Shown here: piece after piece, positions 11,601 through 22,878 of the stretch | How the letters are laid out: each line of letters begins with the position of its first letter | How positions within the stretch are numbered: position 1 is the stretch's first letter | Assembly: GCA_947579605.1 (NCBI GenBank) | Contig: OX388319.1 | Span: forward strand, 24,193,447 to 24,257,446 | Reading direction: 5' to 3' | DNA from: Athripsodes cinereus | Lineage: Eukaryota; Arthropoda; Insecta; Trichoptera; Leptoceridae | DNA length: 64,000 nucleotides | Made by a program: the position numbers and the translations under genes | Notes under the pieces: generated by a model | What the model saw: only the letters and a program-made list of their open reading frames with translations | The model's database searches: none | Told to the model about the DNA's origin: nothing

Positions 11601-11700
11601 AAACTTTATACAGAAATGCATTCAAATTAAATCCAATCAATTTACAGAGTGCGAGTTTATCGCAGAGGCGCGATCTCTTCCAAATAACCCAAGTTGCAGA
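11600..11700 (-). repeat. LINE 3' tail, type 'GCGATAAACTCGCC'
   Basis: The minus strand reads as the tail seen at 23338-23470 and 62369-62505 (GGAAGAGATCGCG then GCGATAAACTCGC). It lies tail-to-tail against the preceding element. Confidence 0.6.
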
Positions 11701-11764
11701 CAGCATAAGCACTTTCCTGAGAAATCGTGAAAATCGGAGTAAATTATTTCAATACAATTTTTTT

Positions 11765-12010
11765 CCGTGGAACAACCGGCAATGATTGGTCTCCCACTCT
11801 TTTCCGTTAGTTTTCGAGTGTCCTGTAAAAGTCAGGTGAAATAGACATTTAACATTTCAATTATTTTGGTGATGAGGTTTGCCACCCATCCTGAAAGTAT
11901 TATTTTTTTGTTGACACGGAGAGGATAGCTTGTATGTTTATTACATGCACTGGTCTATTGGCACCGTCACTTGTGGGATATGCTGTGATGATCATGGTGT
12001 AGTAGTAGAG
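11765..12010 (+). repeat. Dispersed repeat family TAG
   Basis: 'TCCGTGGAACAACCGGCAAT', 'GTTTTCGAGTGTCCTGTAAA', 'TTTGCCACCCATCCTGAAAG', 'CACTTGTGGGATATGCTGTG' and a TAGTAGTAG end. Same layout as 52505-52770. Confidence 0.75.
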
Positions 12011-12412
12011 CTTTGTATGGAATTTTTTATGCGTGCTGCGTCAAAGCACAACACGTGAATCAAGGACGGTCGCGTGTTAAACAAAAAATAATTGGCGCAC
12101 GTGTGTGTGTGAATAATTGAATATCTACATGTAGAAGAAATGAAAAAAGTGCTCAAAGACTTTCCATATAGACTGAAAATACGAAGAAAAAATTGGCAAT
12201 ACGACCAATATAATTTCACAACAATTAGTCCTCAAGAAGCGATGGTTAAAAAAGACACGTTATATCATATCCCTCGAGTCTCTCTATGTACATAGATGTA
12301 TTTATAAAAATATATTAGTGTTTATACAAAATACATTGATAGTCCATGTATTAGAAATGCACCTTTTGACAACAACTGTCGTTTTGTGTGTTTATAATTA
12401 TTACTTTCTAAA

Positions 12413-12592
12413 CTTTTTTTTTTTTTTTTAGGTAAAAGATATATCTGGGTTTTTGTTATAAACCCAAATATAACCTTTATACACCTTTCACAGTAAGCTG
12501 AAAGCTTGTGTCGTGAAAGGGGAGTCTGCCGGCACCTGGGATCGAACCCCGGACCCCTTGTACACAAGGCCGAGACTCTACCTCCAGGCTAC
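12413..12592 (-). repeat. SINE family 1, near full-length
   Basis: Reading the minus strand: a 'TAGCCTGGAGGTAGAGTCTC' head, B-box-like 'GGTTCGATCCC', then 'TATATCTTTTACC' and a poly-A tail (poly-T at 12413-12430 on the given strand). The first bases of the head are missing. Confidence 0.85.
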
Positions 12593-12789
12593 AGGCAGGT
12601 GTGTAGTTTGTACAAAACTTTTGTATCAGAGCAAGTGGGACAATTACCATCTCAATGTTATGGAGTGAAACAGCATAATATTATTATTGTGAATAATTTT
12701 GGAATTTGTTTTCTGAGAAAATTAGTACAACGTTAAAAGTCTAGTAGGTCAATGGCAATGACAGGTCAAATTGGTGTTCTTTCTTTCTG

Positions 12790-13135
12790 CTTTCCCCTCA
12801 AGAGATTTGGCGTGAGGATTATTATAATGCAGAGAAAGGTATTTCAGGGCTGCTATGTCCGTAATTCGACAGGCAATGAACTCCCCTGAATCAATTTGAT
12901 TTATATAACTATTTACCATATTTATGTTAATTTTACTTACATAAATTCGTGCTTTGAATTCAATATGAAGATCGTGCCCTTATAAAGTATTTTTCTACAG
13001 AAAACATTTCCTTCTGTCTGAAAAAAAAACATATTATTCTAAATTAAGGAATTTAACAACACATTTTTTTTTTGTTAAAAATACTCAAGGAAACCGAACG
13101 AGGGATCTGTCATTTGAACGAACGAGACTTCTACC
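12790..13135. other. No gene seen
   Basis: AT-rich spacer; no recognisable element or exon. Confidence 0.4.
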
Positions 13136-13139
13136 ACCA

Positions 13140-13292
13140 GCCCCCCTAGACAAACATGCACTTGGCGATCGACTACAAACGAATTTTCGACTATAACCGC
13201 AACAATAACGCATAATTATACGATAGTTACATGTAGGTAGATTATGGAAAAGTTCGCCAGTAGTCGCTAAGTACGGTTTTTCTACGGCCCCT
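13140..13292. mobile_element. MITE family K, about 150 bp
   Basis: Terminal inverted repeats built on 'CCTAGACAAAC.TGCACTTG' and 'GCGATCGACTACAAACGAA'. The centre has 'ACCGCAACAATAACGCATAA'. Close copies are at 24588-24740 and 47799-47968. No open frame. Confidence 0.8.
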
Positions 13293-13815
13293 GCTATCAA
13301 TATCACATGCATTTCTTTCTCCCTCTATAAATACGGTACGAGGTTGATGACAATATTATTATATTACAAAATATTGTAGATTATTTTAATCTCAATATTA
13401 ATATAACTAATAATAATATGATTTCGTCCATATATTATTATTATATCAACCTGTATCGTTTGTTTGCGTTGTCAGAGAGTGTGGATTTGCTAACGAGTAT
13501 TTGATAAGATACCTCTCATCAAATAAGATTATACTATGCATATTATTAATATTTCAATTGTAGTTTATATGCGTGTGCATATATTGATATATGAGGAGTA
13601 AAAAAACAAAGTCGCATTGATCCTACAACATTGAAAGTGAAAATAAAACAGCGTGTTAATATAATATCTACATGAAGTGTTTTTGCTTCTGAATCAGTTT
13701 TTTACAACTTATTTACTCGAGGATGGAGGCGGATTGTCATTGTATTGATTAAATTACAGCGTGGCTGAGAAAATATGATTATTATTACTAACGACAAAGA
13801 CTTCGTTCGTCACTT

Positions 13816-14008
13816 GAGTTCGTCGGTAGCCTGGAGGTAGAGTCTCGGCCTCGTGAACAAGGGGTCCGTGGTTCGATACCAGGTGCCGGCAAGCTCCCTT
13901 TTCACGACACAAGCTTTTAGTAGCTTACTGTGAAAGGTATATAAGGTTGTATTTGGGTTTATAACAAACAAAACCCAGATATATCTTTTTTTTTTTTTTA
14001 AAAAAAGA
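13816..14008 (+). repeat. SINE family 1, full-length
   Basis: Starts 'GAGTTCGTCGGTAGCCTGG', has 'GGTTCGATACCAGG' (B-box-like), and ends 'CAGATATATC' plus a T-run and A-run. At about 190 bp it is one of the most complete copies; the others are at 35239 and 58280. Confidence 0.9.
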
Positions 14009-14771
14009 ACTGTTTTATTCACTCTAAATAATAAAAATAGCTATCACAGAAAAAAATCAGTAAGTACAAAGTTCCTTTGTTTCCCTTACACACGTGGTGG
14101 TTTTGGTCGGTCATTCCTTCATACTACTCACACATTTGGCATTTCCCGATTTCGACCCTAGAGTCAATTCGTAAACGTTGGGCGCCAATTCTATTTCGTC
14201 TGATTGCATTTTGCATCGTGTAGAATTGGTTCTCCAATGACAAAAATATACTTAGAGAAATGTTATTTTTTGATGACCATATACAAAAAAAAAACATATA
14301 AAAATTGCAACATCTCGAATGTCGATCGTTTTGAATCTCGAATGGCATCAAGAATAGGGTCACAACAGCTGTCAATCGATTTTCCATGCGACTTTTTCAA
14401 TCTCACATGAAACATTTATCAGTCGAGATTGGAGAAAAGGGCCCATGATCAATGATAGGTGAGGTCAGTATTCGATTGCGGGTGCATTGCCATGAAATAA
14501 AACAAGAAGAAAAAAGTTAGCATAGATTTATCCTACTTATGCTGGTTTAATCAGTTAATAAACACAGTGTCACAACTCGAATTATGATTAGGTATGATAT
14601 GTTCATTTTATTATTGTTAGTGTGAACATTTGAACTGATCTTCAATTTATTGTTATCAATACTTATTTTCTGATAAGGTTATAATAAATACACTTTAGTC
14701 CGATGTGTAGAGGGCAACATTATTATTATTTATCATATTAGTTTTATGCAACTGTTGATTGTACTCATTAG

Positions 14772-15479
14772 GGCCAATTCTGAAACTTGATGAACTAACT
14801 AAACTAACTAATAATAGTTGACTAATATTAGTCATTATAGTACAAATTCGTATTCAGTATTAGTTACGAACTATAAACAACTATAAACTCGATAACCACC
14901 AAGGGCAAACGGTAAAATCTATGGGACAAACAAATATTAGTCGGTGATGCCGCAATAAAAAACGTTTTTCACGTTCCGATTTACACTTCTGGCAACAATT
15001 TAATAGTTGTCGCGCGTGAAAATAGTGAAATGTCAGATTTGCCAGTATATTTTGACGTTCGCATTTGCGTCGGTGGTGGTATAATTTTACAATTTATAGA
15101 TGCCAAGAGTTGCGAAGACCCTAAATATATCCATTTTTTACTTTTAATTGAAAAAACAACTTTAATCTTCCAAAATATAGCAATATTCTGCGGCAAAATG
15201 ACAGCAACTAATAATATTCGCACATTAAAAATCGCGAATAAAATTCTGCCAAATACAACTAATTGTAGTTGTCAGATGTCAACTAAAATTTCGTTCTGAA
15301 TACGAAATCCATAGATTCTCGAAATTTATAGTTGTACTAAGGTGTCAAAATGAACTAGCTAACTAAATTAGTTTTAGTACGGAAAACTGTGAATACAAAT
15401 TTGAACTAAATATTATGACTCAACTATCTCCTTACACTAAGTTAGTGCAACTAAACTATTTTATGATTCAGAATTGGCC
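14772..15479. mobile_element. MITE-like element with 13-bp terminal inverted repeats
   Basis: Left end GGCCAATTCTGAA, right end TTCAGAATTGGCC, exact inverted repeats. Subterminal regions are rich in 'ACTAACTAA' / 'TTAGTTAG' words on both sides. It is about 708 bp. Two short overlapping open frames in the centre resemble nothing I know. Superfamily unknown. Confidence 0.75.
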
Positions 15480-15734
15480 ATATTGCTGATTTCTATAATG
15501 ACTATAAATTAGATTATAATTTCGCAACTTAAAATGGTTGAAATACATAAATATACATTAAGGGAGGATTGAACCCTGGATGTTTCAAGAACATCAGTTC
15601 TAGAGCAAAAGTTGCATCTATGGTGAATTTGAAATGTTTTTTATTTTTTCGAACACTTGACTCAGCTATCAGCTTGAATAACAATCGATTCAGCTAATAT
15701 TTTTAAAAACTATCTAACTTTTCGTAATATTCAA

Positions 15735-16080
15735 AAAAAGTATATGGAAAATCGTAGGATTCTCGAGCATTGTCTGCCAAACACATCCCCGATTTCTTCT
15801 TCTTCTTATTTTTCTTCTTAATCTTTCATTAGACCCAGAGCTCTGTTCATTCAGGAGGGTCCTGCGATTTCGATTTTTAGAAATATGCTTTTTTATACAC
15901 GAATACTTCGAAGCTATAATCACGTTTTTTTTTATTAAAAAAATTATATTGGTAATAAATATTTGTTTTCATATTTTATCAAATCAAAATGTTCGCAGGG
16001 TCAACAAGTTTTGAAATTTTTTCTACCGAACTTGTTGAAAATTGAATATTTTATCATTTTCGCTTAAGAGCGGCTTTCAA
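15735..16080 (+). repeat. Dispersed repeat, pair with 46480-46755
   Basis: Shares 'CCCGATTTC', 'GATTTTTAGAAATATGCTT', 'ATTTGTTTTCATATTTTATC' and 'AACTTGTTGAAAATTGAAT' with 46480-46755. This copy has about 70 extra bases at 15795-15865, so one of the two gained an insertion or lost sequence. Type unknown. Confidence 0.7.
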
Positions 16081-16657
16081 AAATAATACAAAACTGTATG
16101 TATATATTTCAATGAATATATTTTCTTGTTTCAGATGGAAATGCTGCTGGAATATAAACATGAAAACGCAGAAGATATCGAGTGTTTATTATTATCTTTT
16201 TTATTTGGTGTACTGTAGACAGCAAATCAAATTGAAACAATTATTAATTTGTAAAAAAATATACATACAAATTTAGCAAAATATTATACAAAATTAAATT
16301 AAAAATTAACGTATGAATTTATAAAACTACAGTGTATTTTATATAGATAAATTATAATATTAAAATAAATTTTAAAAATTAATATATTAATGTTTCTTAC
16401 AAGTGATGGGTGTTGTCAATTTATTAAATAAAAAAAATATGTGTTTAAAATAAATAATCTTTAAAATGGAGAGCGTGAAAAAAGTTGTGTATTTTGTACA
16501 AATTACATTTTTTAACATAATGCGTTTTGTTAATTTTGAATATGGGAACATTGTGTTTTTAAAATCAAATAAATATATACATAGACGAAAAATATATTTT
16601 AAAACTAGGAGAAAGAAGTGCAATGCATTTTTGTTAGATAGTGATGTGTTTTTGAAA

Positions 16658-16726
16658 ATGTTTTATATATTTTTTAGTGCTAGTGTTGTTACTTCTGCTG
16701 TTTTAGCTGAGACAACAGTTACTGAT
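16658..16726 (+). CDS. Possible signal-peptide exon of the receptor gene (tentative)
   Basis: An ATG at 16658 opens 23 codons: MFYIFFSASVVTSAVLA then ETTVTD, ending at a good donor, GTAAGT at 16727. The hydrophobic run with a small-residue stretch before ETT looks like a secretion signal with a cleavage site after AVLA. The same frame is open upstream to an ATG at 16466, but that extension is Lys/Tyr/Phe-rich and less likely. It ends in phase 0, which fits the phase-0 exon at 31455 across a 14.7-kb intron. Against this, exon 31455 starts inside a domain, so exons in between are probably missing. It could also be a chance frame in AT-rich DNA. Confidence 0.3.
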
Positions 16727-16769
16727 GTAAGTATTTTTTTGTTTTATTATCGATGTTTTTATTGCAGTT

Positions 16770-17055
16770 TAACCCCCCCCCCCCCTACCCAAATAAGGCA
16801 CTATATGCTTGAAATATTTAAATTTTCCAAAAAAATGTATGTCTCCTTAAAAAAAAAATTATTGATTTTTTAAAAAAAATCATAAGTTATAATTTCTTTA
16901 CACGTTTATTTCAATTTAATTCTATAAATTAATATCTTTGTATACAGAGCTTCTCTTGACACTTTCATAGGAGTTAGAAAATTTATTTTGGTTAATACTG
17001 ATAACCGGGGACTATACTTTTATTTTCAATTATGTTAATTAACGATTAACATATA
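16770..17055. other. No gene seen; AT-rich with a C-homopolymer
   Basis: A 13-base C-run near 16772-16784 and long A/T runs. No exon signal. Confidence 0.4.
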
Positions 17056-17611
17056 CAGTCGATTCCGCTTAATTGGTACACATTGGGACTTGGGCATTTC
17101 GTCCCAGTTAAGCGGCTGTCCCAATTAAGGGAATTTCGCATTTATTTTTAATTAATTTATTTGGTTTTGGCAACTAAGGCTATTAACCAGTAATACACAC
17201 ATAAAGTTACACAATGCATATTTTGTTACAATTATTTCATTTTATAAACTCTGGGAAACTGTAAATTACATACCTATAGGTAATATAAATTATCATATAA
17301 ATTACAAATATGTAATATAAACTTTTAAGATAAAATCAATAAATTCGTTATTAAAATATTAAATGGGAAGGTACATTTAATTAAATTCAATGGAAAAATG
17401 AGTCAAGTGTAGTCTGTCTTTTGGTTTTGTAAGATTTCACGTCTACAAAATTTTACATTTTAAATTTACTGTCCCAATTAAGCGGAATGGTGTTCTAATT
17501 AAACATATAAATTTACTATTGAATTCTTGGTATGGTTTCTGTTCTTCGAGATTAGTCCCAAATAAGCGGCTGTCCCAATTAAGCGGTGTCCCAATTAAGC
17601 GGAATCGACTG
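17056..17611. mobile_element. Pogo/Tc1-mariner-like MITE with TA target duplication
   Basis: Left end CAGTCGATTCCGCTTAATTG and right end CAATTAAGCGGAATCGACTG are perfect inverted repeats of 20 bp or more, each flanked by TA. 'CCAATTAAGCGG' words are repeated just inside both ends. The 'CAGTNG.TCCGCTTAAT' start is typical of pogo/Tigger-like transposons. The element is 556 bp, AT-rich inside, with no transposase, so it is non-autonomous. Confidence 0.85.
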
Positions 17612-17707
17612 TATACCCAACATGTGTGTTGCTTTGCATTTCGCATATAGTTATTATTGTTTATTTTATTTTTATCGTTGTTTTCAATTTGTTATTTATG
17701 TATTTGA

Positions 17708-17962
17708 CGACCGGTATGGCGCGGAAGCTAATGCTCTTACATTTGAGTCACGAGGTCCCGGGTTCGATTCCCGGCCAGGGCAAAATGAAGAATGACCTTT
17801 TTCAAATTGTCCTGGGTTTGGGTGTTACATGTATATGTGTCAAGTGCATTTAAAATGCATATGTGTGTATCGTCGTGTTAGTACCCATAATAGAATATTC
17901 ATTTCTTAGTTTGGGACTAGCAAGGTCTGTGTGAATTATCTATACATGTTATGTTATATTAT
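17708..17962 (+). repeat. SINE family 2 (tRNA-like head)
   Basis: The head 'TATGGCGCGGAAGCTAATGC' then 'GGTTCGATTCCCGGCCAGGG' has A- and B-box-like parts. The body reads 'CAAATTGTCCTGGGTTTGGG' and 'CGTCGTGTTAGTACCCATAA', and the end 'TCTATACATGTTATGTTAT'. Other copies are at 28928 (minus), 44044 and 46122. Confidence 0.85.
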
Positions 17963-17967
17963 TTTAT

Positions 17968-18030
17968 TGGGTTAGTTGGAAGATATCGCGTCCCTACGAT
18001 AAACTTGCCCATTGTGCAAAATTATTCGTT
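17968..18030 (+). repeat. LINE 3' tail, type 'GCGATAAACT'
   Basis: 'GGGTTAGTTGGAAGATATCG' followed by 'CGATAAACTTGCCCATTG'; a short fragment of the tail seen complete at 23338-23470. Confidence 0.6.
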
Positions 18031-18104
18031 TATACCATGTTGTAACTTTATTGTTCTTATCCAAATATTTGGTACCTACGATAAAGTTTATTTTTCTTAT
18101 ACGC

Positions 18105-18565
18105 GGCGGCAGAATTGCCATTCACACTTCTCAGCATTATACAACCAGATAAGTCTTCTTATGATCAGTCATGGTTACACAAAAACTTAACAGTCAAATG
18201 CCTAGAAAAATTCACCTATCCAGATATACAGGATATCAAAGGATTAAGTTCAAAACGCGGGATCAAAATACCAGCATTCTGCCTGAAATATCTCTGTTCA
18301 AATTTTTTTTAACAATATTACAAGTGTTTATTATAAAAGATTTTTGAATTTTAATGTACTACAAATTAACCGGCAAATCTAATTTTTGTAAATTATTTAT
18401 TAAAGATATCCGAGTTACCCTGTAGCTGACATGACCAAAGGTATTATATAAACGGACCTAGAATTCCAAATATTTTTTATTTCTCCTGCTAGTTCTGTAT
18501 ATTTACGATTTTTTTCTGCGACGGTTGTCTGTATATTATGTGTATTTGGGACAGCGATGTCTATT
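18105..18565 (-). pseudogene. LINE family D: C-terminal fragment and 3' region, antisense
   Basis: The minus strand is a homologue of 46840-47365, where the coding sense gives 'YLIDIAVPNTHN' and 'AEKIRKYTEL'. Those words end a recurrent insect non-LTR protein ('.LIDVA.PN.HN....EK..KY..L'). Here the same stretch ('GACATCGCTGTCCC' on the minus strand) is present but broken. The plus-strand frame 18115-18312 is the antisense shadow of the 3' region. Confidence 0.65.
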
Positions 18566-18569
18566 AGGT

Positions 18570-20560
18570 ACGTTATTTTATTATTATTATTATTCTCATC
18601 TCTGTTTATAAGGTAGGTAGAGTCTTTAGTATTAATAATAATATAGGTAATATCTCGATCAATATTTGATCAATTACAAGTTTGTTTTGGCATCAAATTA
18701 CAAGACACTGTTTACCCTGCACTGTTTGCACTACTCATGTCATTAATATTATTATTTAATTATCTATCTTAATGTACCCGAGTACCTACCTTCAAAGTGA
18801 TCGCCTTTGAGCAATTATTGCTTACCCAATAATGCTTGATTATACATAGTGACATGGTCTTAGTTTTTTTAACAAACTTTGTTTGAAATTGAACTAAATA
18901 TATCTCGACTTACTATTTTAAGTGGTATATGGATGTATAACTCGGAGTATATTTGTTGGTAAATAAATGGTACGTACTTCAGATAGTACGTTATTTATTA
19001 GATAATTTTATTAGGAAGGTACATTGAATATTTTAACGCGTGTCTAATATTTAGATGATGGAGGAGTAGGCATTAGTACATCGGGTGAAGAAAAGTACCA
19101 AATTGAATTTTAAACAAAGAAAGTTTGTTGAACTATTAATTGCTTTTAGGTAAGAGGTTAAATTTTGTTTATATTGATATGTTATGTAGGTATAAATACT
19201 TCAAATAAAAATAATTTCAAGGAAAGGATTGAGAGACACGTGTGGTTGTTTACATAAAAAAGTAGATGCTTGTGCTAGGAGTGAAAGAGTAGGTATTTTT
19301 GTGGTGAGGACAAAGGAATGAACTAATAAAAATGATGTCACAACAAAATTCGAGGCAGTTTGGTCTTGAAATTAAGAGAGAAAGGTTAATCTTTAAAAGC
19401 AGTGTTGTATTTGATTTTTTCTTTGTTCTTTTGTGTACATTCCTTTCTCGAAGTAATAAATACAATATTTTAGTGATTATTTTCGCATAAGAAAATAATA
19501 AAGAAATCTTCATAAATTAATTAGAAGTAACGATAAATGCTGTGATCCTGCCTTACCCGAAAGCTAAGAAATTTTATATATTATTATTTATTCAAATTTT
19601 GTAATAGATATTTTTATCGTTACGACTTTGCCTTTCTTCTTGGAGTATCAAAACTTTTGTTTGATAAGTCTCAAATAAGTGAAATTTCTGTAGACAAAGG
19701 ATTGATAATTTTTATATAATGTTTTGATGAATATGTTTATGAGACTGTCTCTGTTAAATATTTTATTTTTCCAAATTAATAAAATCTGAAAAACTAATAT
19801 TATTTGTAAATTAAATTTATAGAAACTATTTGATAATAAGAACGGGGACGGACTCAGAAACATTATACTAATTATTATTTTCTGATATTTTGGATACTAA
19901 CAATAGCATGAATTTTAAACTCGTATTTATTTTATGTAAATATCTTTTATTTTATTATAAATTAACATCCCAAATTCCCACACACAAGCCTCAGTTTTGG
20001 ACATTGGGGTTCCTTGCGTGAAAGAATTAAGCTCAAGGCTAAATCAGACCTGGTTGCTACTTAAATTGAGCCCCGCAGAAAATATTATATTATTTTATTT
20101 TATTTTGCATGAAAATATTTATGTATTATATTCTCTTAATTTATCATATTGTATACTAATGAGGCTGACAGTAGTGAATGGAAGGCTGTGTTCAGATCGA
20201 AATTGGCGAGGCAGGTGCCATTTTCACTAACAAACCAATTTTTATTGTTATATTAACCAAAAATAGTCAGTGATTAAATTTTGTCAAACTTTGGTTCAGT
20301 AAAATATTTCATCTCGATGCGCCCCTGGCGCTGTATACAGATACTATTTTATGTATGAAACCATATGCCTTTTATAAATAAAACTGCATTCAAAACTAAT
20401 CTGTAATATAATTACAGAAATAAACTTTCGATAACGTTGAATCATAAGTTTGATAAAATATTATTTCATTGACTATTTCTAACAAATAACATGGATTTCT
20501 GTGGTACATAAAAAAATTTGATATTTATTCTTGATTGTTATTGTGTGTTGTTTTCTTTGT
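18570..20560. other. No gene seen
   Basis: Very AT-rich. Small open frames lack family resemblance. No acceptor-exon-donor combination with a convincing protein was found. Confidence 0.4.
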
Positions 20561-21300
20561 GTATTTTCAGCAATAAGGTAAGGCTTTTATACTTGCTAAC
20601 GCAGAGTATAAAAGGAAATAATTTATTAATTACTAACCTTTATGTACAACAGAAAATTAAATTTTGATTGTTATATAAATTATGCTTTTATGTTTCTGAA
20701 TAGAAATTATTGTTTGTTTTCCACTGATAAAATTTTCTTTTATAAATCGTAAACACAACGTAGAAAAGGTCCTTAACGCATTTTTTATTAATTAACTAGA
20801 ATATCATGTGCCAAAATCTTTGAAGAAACGAAAATTGTTGAATTTAGCGGCCGACACTTTTGACGGGTCTTACGTTAAACGTTCGGAAATATTTTTAATT
20901 ATAGTGAGGTGTGAATGATATGGGTTAGACTAGCGAGTATATATTATTATGTACGTATGACATCTTTATATACGACGAATATTATTACTCTTGGATTTTA
21001 CAAGTAGGTAGGTGATATGAAAGTAATTTTGTATTATTAAATTTTAATCGGAATATTATAAAGACGTAATTGCGAAAAGAAATTTATAAATTTGCGTAGA
21101 TTGGATAAACTCGATTCTTTTTAGTTTAATTACTTCCAACTCAGAGGATAAATACGTATTTATTCTCTCGTCGAAATAAATAAATATATTTTATTTATTT
21201 CCTGTCAATGTGGTCTCAACGGTTTTTCTTTTTCCTTCCTCTTGTGGGGGGGGACCACGACAATAGGTATATCTTTCTCTTTTTATAGATTTAATTAGAC
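20561..21300. other. No certain gene; two weak splice-like spots
   Basis: At 20551-20580 'TGTATTTTCAG', 7 bases, then 'GTAAGG' imitates a microexon. At 20813-20905 'TTAACTAG', about 38 open codons containing 'FDGSYVKRSEIF', then 'GTGAGG' imitates a short exon. Neither joins the receptor exons in a way I can prove. Confidence 0.25.
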
Positions 21301-21309
21301 ATATTATGT

Positions 21310-21680
21310 ATATTGTGAGCTACAATCCATTGGTTGGTCTGCAATGAGTTTGGATTTTCTTCACCATTCCTCCCTATTTTCAGCTAGTCTCTTTATTTCT
21401 ACGTATGTGCTACAGTTCATGTCCTTCTTCAAGAGTTTGGATTTTCTTCTCCATTCCTCCCTATTTTCAGCTAGTCTCTTTATTTCTACGTATGTGCCAC
21501 AGTTCATGTCCTTCTTCAGTTGGTCCATAATATAAGCGTCTCTTGGGCGGCCTCTACCATTTCTGCCTTTCTTCTAACCCTCTGATAATAATATATAGAT
21601 AAGCAGTTCTGAGTGCCTGATGTTGTGGCCAATCCAGTTAGATCGTTGTTGGCTGATTCTTTTAAGGAGTTGCAATATTC
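21310..21680 (-). pseudogene. RTE-like LINE 3' end with internal tandem duplication
   Basis: The minus strand matches the C-terminal end of the reverse transcriptase fragment at 35660-36496 ('ACAGTTCATGTCC', 'GTCTCTTGGGCGGCCTC', 'GTGGCCAATCCAGTTAG'). About 83 bp ('TTTGGATTTTCTTC' to 'CATGTCCTTCTTC') is present twice in tandem at 21350-21430 and 21434-21513, with only small differences. The frame is broken. Confidence 0.7.
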
Positions 21681-21839
21681 TCAATACTCAAATCGCTCGC
21701 TTTTTTTAAACATAAATCTCTCTGCTATGTTTTTTAAATTAGGTTAATTTATTCTTTCTTGCTGTGATCGTGAATATATCTTTAAACGAAACTTTAAGTA
21801 GAAATAGAAATGTGATGTTTTCTTAGTTTCAATGTTCTA

Positions 21840-22236
21840 AAATCGATGTGATTTTGATTCTCCACTCCTCAGTAGTAATAATAATAACGGAGAGTATTTA
21901 AAGCGCCATCTTCGTGCCATAGCACCTCGAGGACGCTGTACATGATAATGTTCTATCTTCAACAATGTTGTCTGTGTCAAGAGTTCAAATTTAAATACAA
22001 AAACCTTATAACACATAATCTCAGATACATAATAATATGTATCCGCGTCAGAAATAAAAATAAAATAATGCAATATACACAACAGTCACAGTTCATAAAA
22101 AAGTTTGAAAAAGTAGGTCTTGAGGTCCCTCTTAAAAGCCTGGAAGTCGGCAGCACACCTGAGCCCCAGAGGCAGTCTGTTCCACAGATTAGGGGCAGAA
22201 ACAGAAAAAGCGCGGTCACCGTAACCTGTTAAACGT
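21840..22236 (-). pseudogene. CR1/L2-like LINE: C-terminus and 3' region, antisense
   Basis: On the minus strand an open stretch ends at the stop 22086-22088 and reads 'LTGYGDRAFSVSAPNLWN', then 'RLPLGLRCAADFQAFKRD' and 'LKTYFFKLFYEL'. This is the canonical end of CR1/L2/Jockey-group reverse transcriptases. The part from 22085 down to about 21840 is its 3' UTR. No ATG opens it. Confidence 0.8.
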
Positions 22237-22239
22237 GCC

Positions 22240-22510
22240 CTCAGTGTTGTGGAAATCTGAAGAAATTATTTTTCGAGAAAATTACCGAGAATTTTGTGGT
22301 AAATTTCTCGAAGTGGAGAATTTTTGGAGAACTATGGTGTATTTCGAGGCAGATATATTATTTATTGATCATTTTTACAATGATTAATAAAAAATACCAC
22401 TAGGAAAAATTATGGAGAGAAATTTCTCTTCCATCAGGGGAGAAATTATCGGAGAAATTTCTCGCTCTCGAGAAATTTCTTTGGAGAATTTTCTCTACTC
22501 ACATCACTAC
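22240..22510. mobile_element. hAT-like MITE family F (GAGAAATTTCTC)
   Basis: Ends 'CAGTGTTGTGGAA' and 'CTCACATCACTA' are imperfect inverted repeats of a hAT type (C/TAGTG.TGTG). The inside is dense in 'GAGAAATTTCTC' palindromes. An inverted sister copy at 41094-41589 has a clear 8-bp target duplication; here the flanks are eroded. Confidence 0.75.
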
Positions 22511-22599
22511 TCCTCAGATGACACATAGTTTCATGTGTTAAATTTACATACAGGACAGTTTTTTTGTAAGTATACATTTATGTTTATTTATTGCTTTTA

Positions 22600-22795
22600 T
22601 AATTCCGTGGTGTCCTGCAAAGAATAGGTCCCTCACGCTTTTCTTTTAATTTTCTAGTATCCTGCAAAAGGCGAGTATTCCTAAAACATCCAGTACAAGA
22701 CAAATCCAATTTTCAATACGTATGCCACCCATCCTGAATGTCTTTACTTTTATTGGCACAGAGAGAGTACCCTGTATATTTATTAATTTAAATGC
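22600..22795 (+). repeat. Dispersed repeat family TAG, 3'-truncated
   Basis: 'TTCCGTGGTGTCCTGC', 'TGCCACCCATCCTGAATGTC' and 'ATTGGCACAGAGAG' match the family. The TAG-triplet end is missing; another repeat begins at 22796. Confidence 0.65.
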
Positions 22796-22878
22796 ATGAA
22801 ATATTCCCACGAGGCGGTGTTGGCCAGCCAGCTAGCTTAAGGTTGCACATTAGGGCCCGCCCGTGACCACAAAAGTTT
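22796..22878. repeat. Dispersed repeat H, left part (interrupted)
   Basis: 'TTCCCACGAGGCGGTGTTGG' through 'CCCGTGACCACAAAAGTTT' matches 57172-57248. The remainder of this copy is at 23486-23570, beyond an inserted LINE. Confidence 0.75.

Noticed and set aside
16466..16657. N-terminal extension of the signal-peptide exon from the first ATG
   Set aside because: It would bury the hydrophobic segment behind about 64 Lys/Phe/Tyr-rich residues, unlike a secreted or membrane receptor; the later ATG is preferred.
18115..18312. Protein-like frame, similar to another at 47138-47395 (minus)
   Set aside because: Both are antisense to the 3' region of LINE family D; the similarity is explained by the repeat, not by a shared gene.
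20571..20577. 7-nt microexon between TTTTCAG and GTAAGG
   Set aside because: It would break the reading phase between the known exon borders and such patterns arise by chance in AT-rich DNA.
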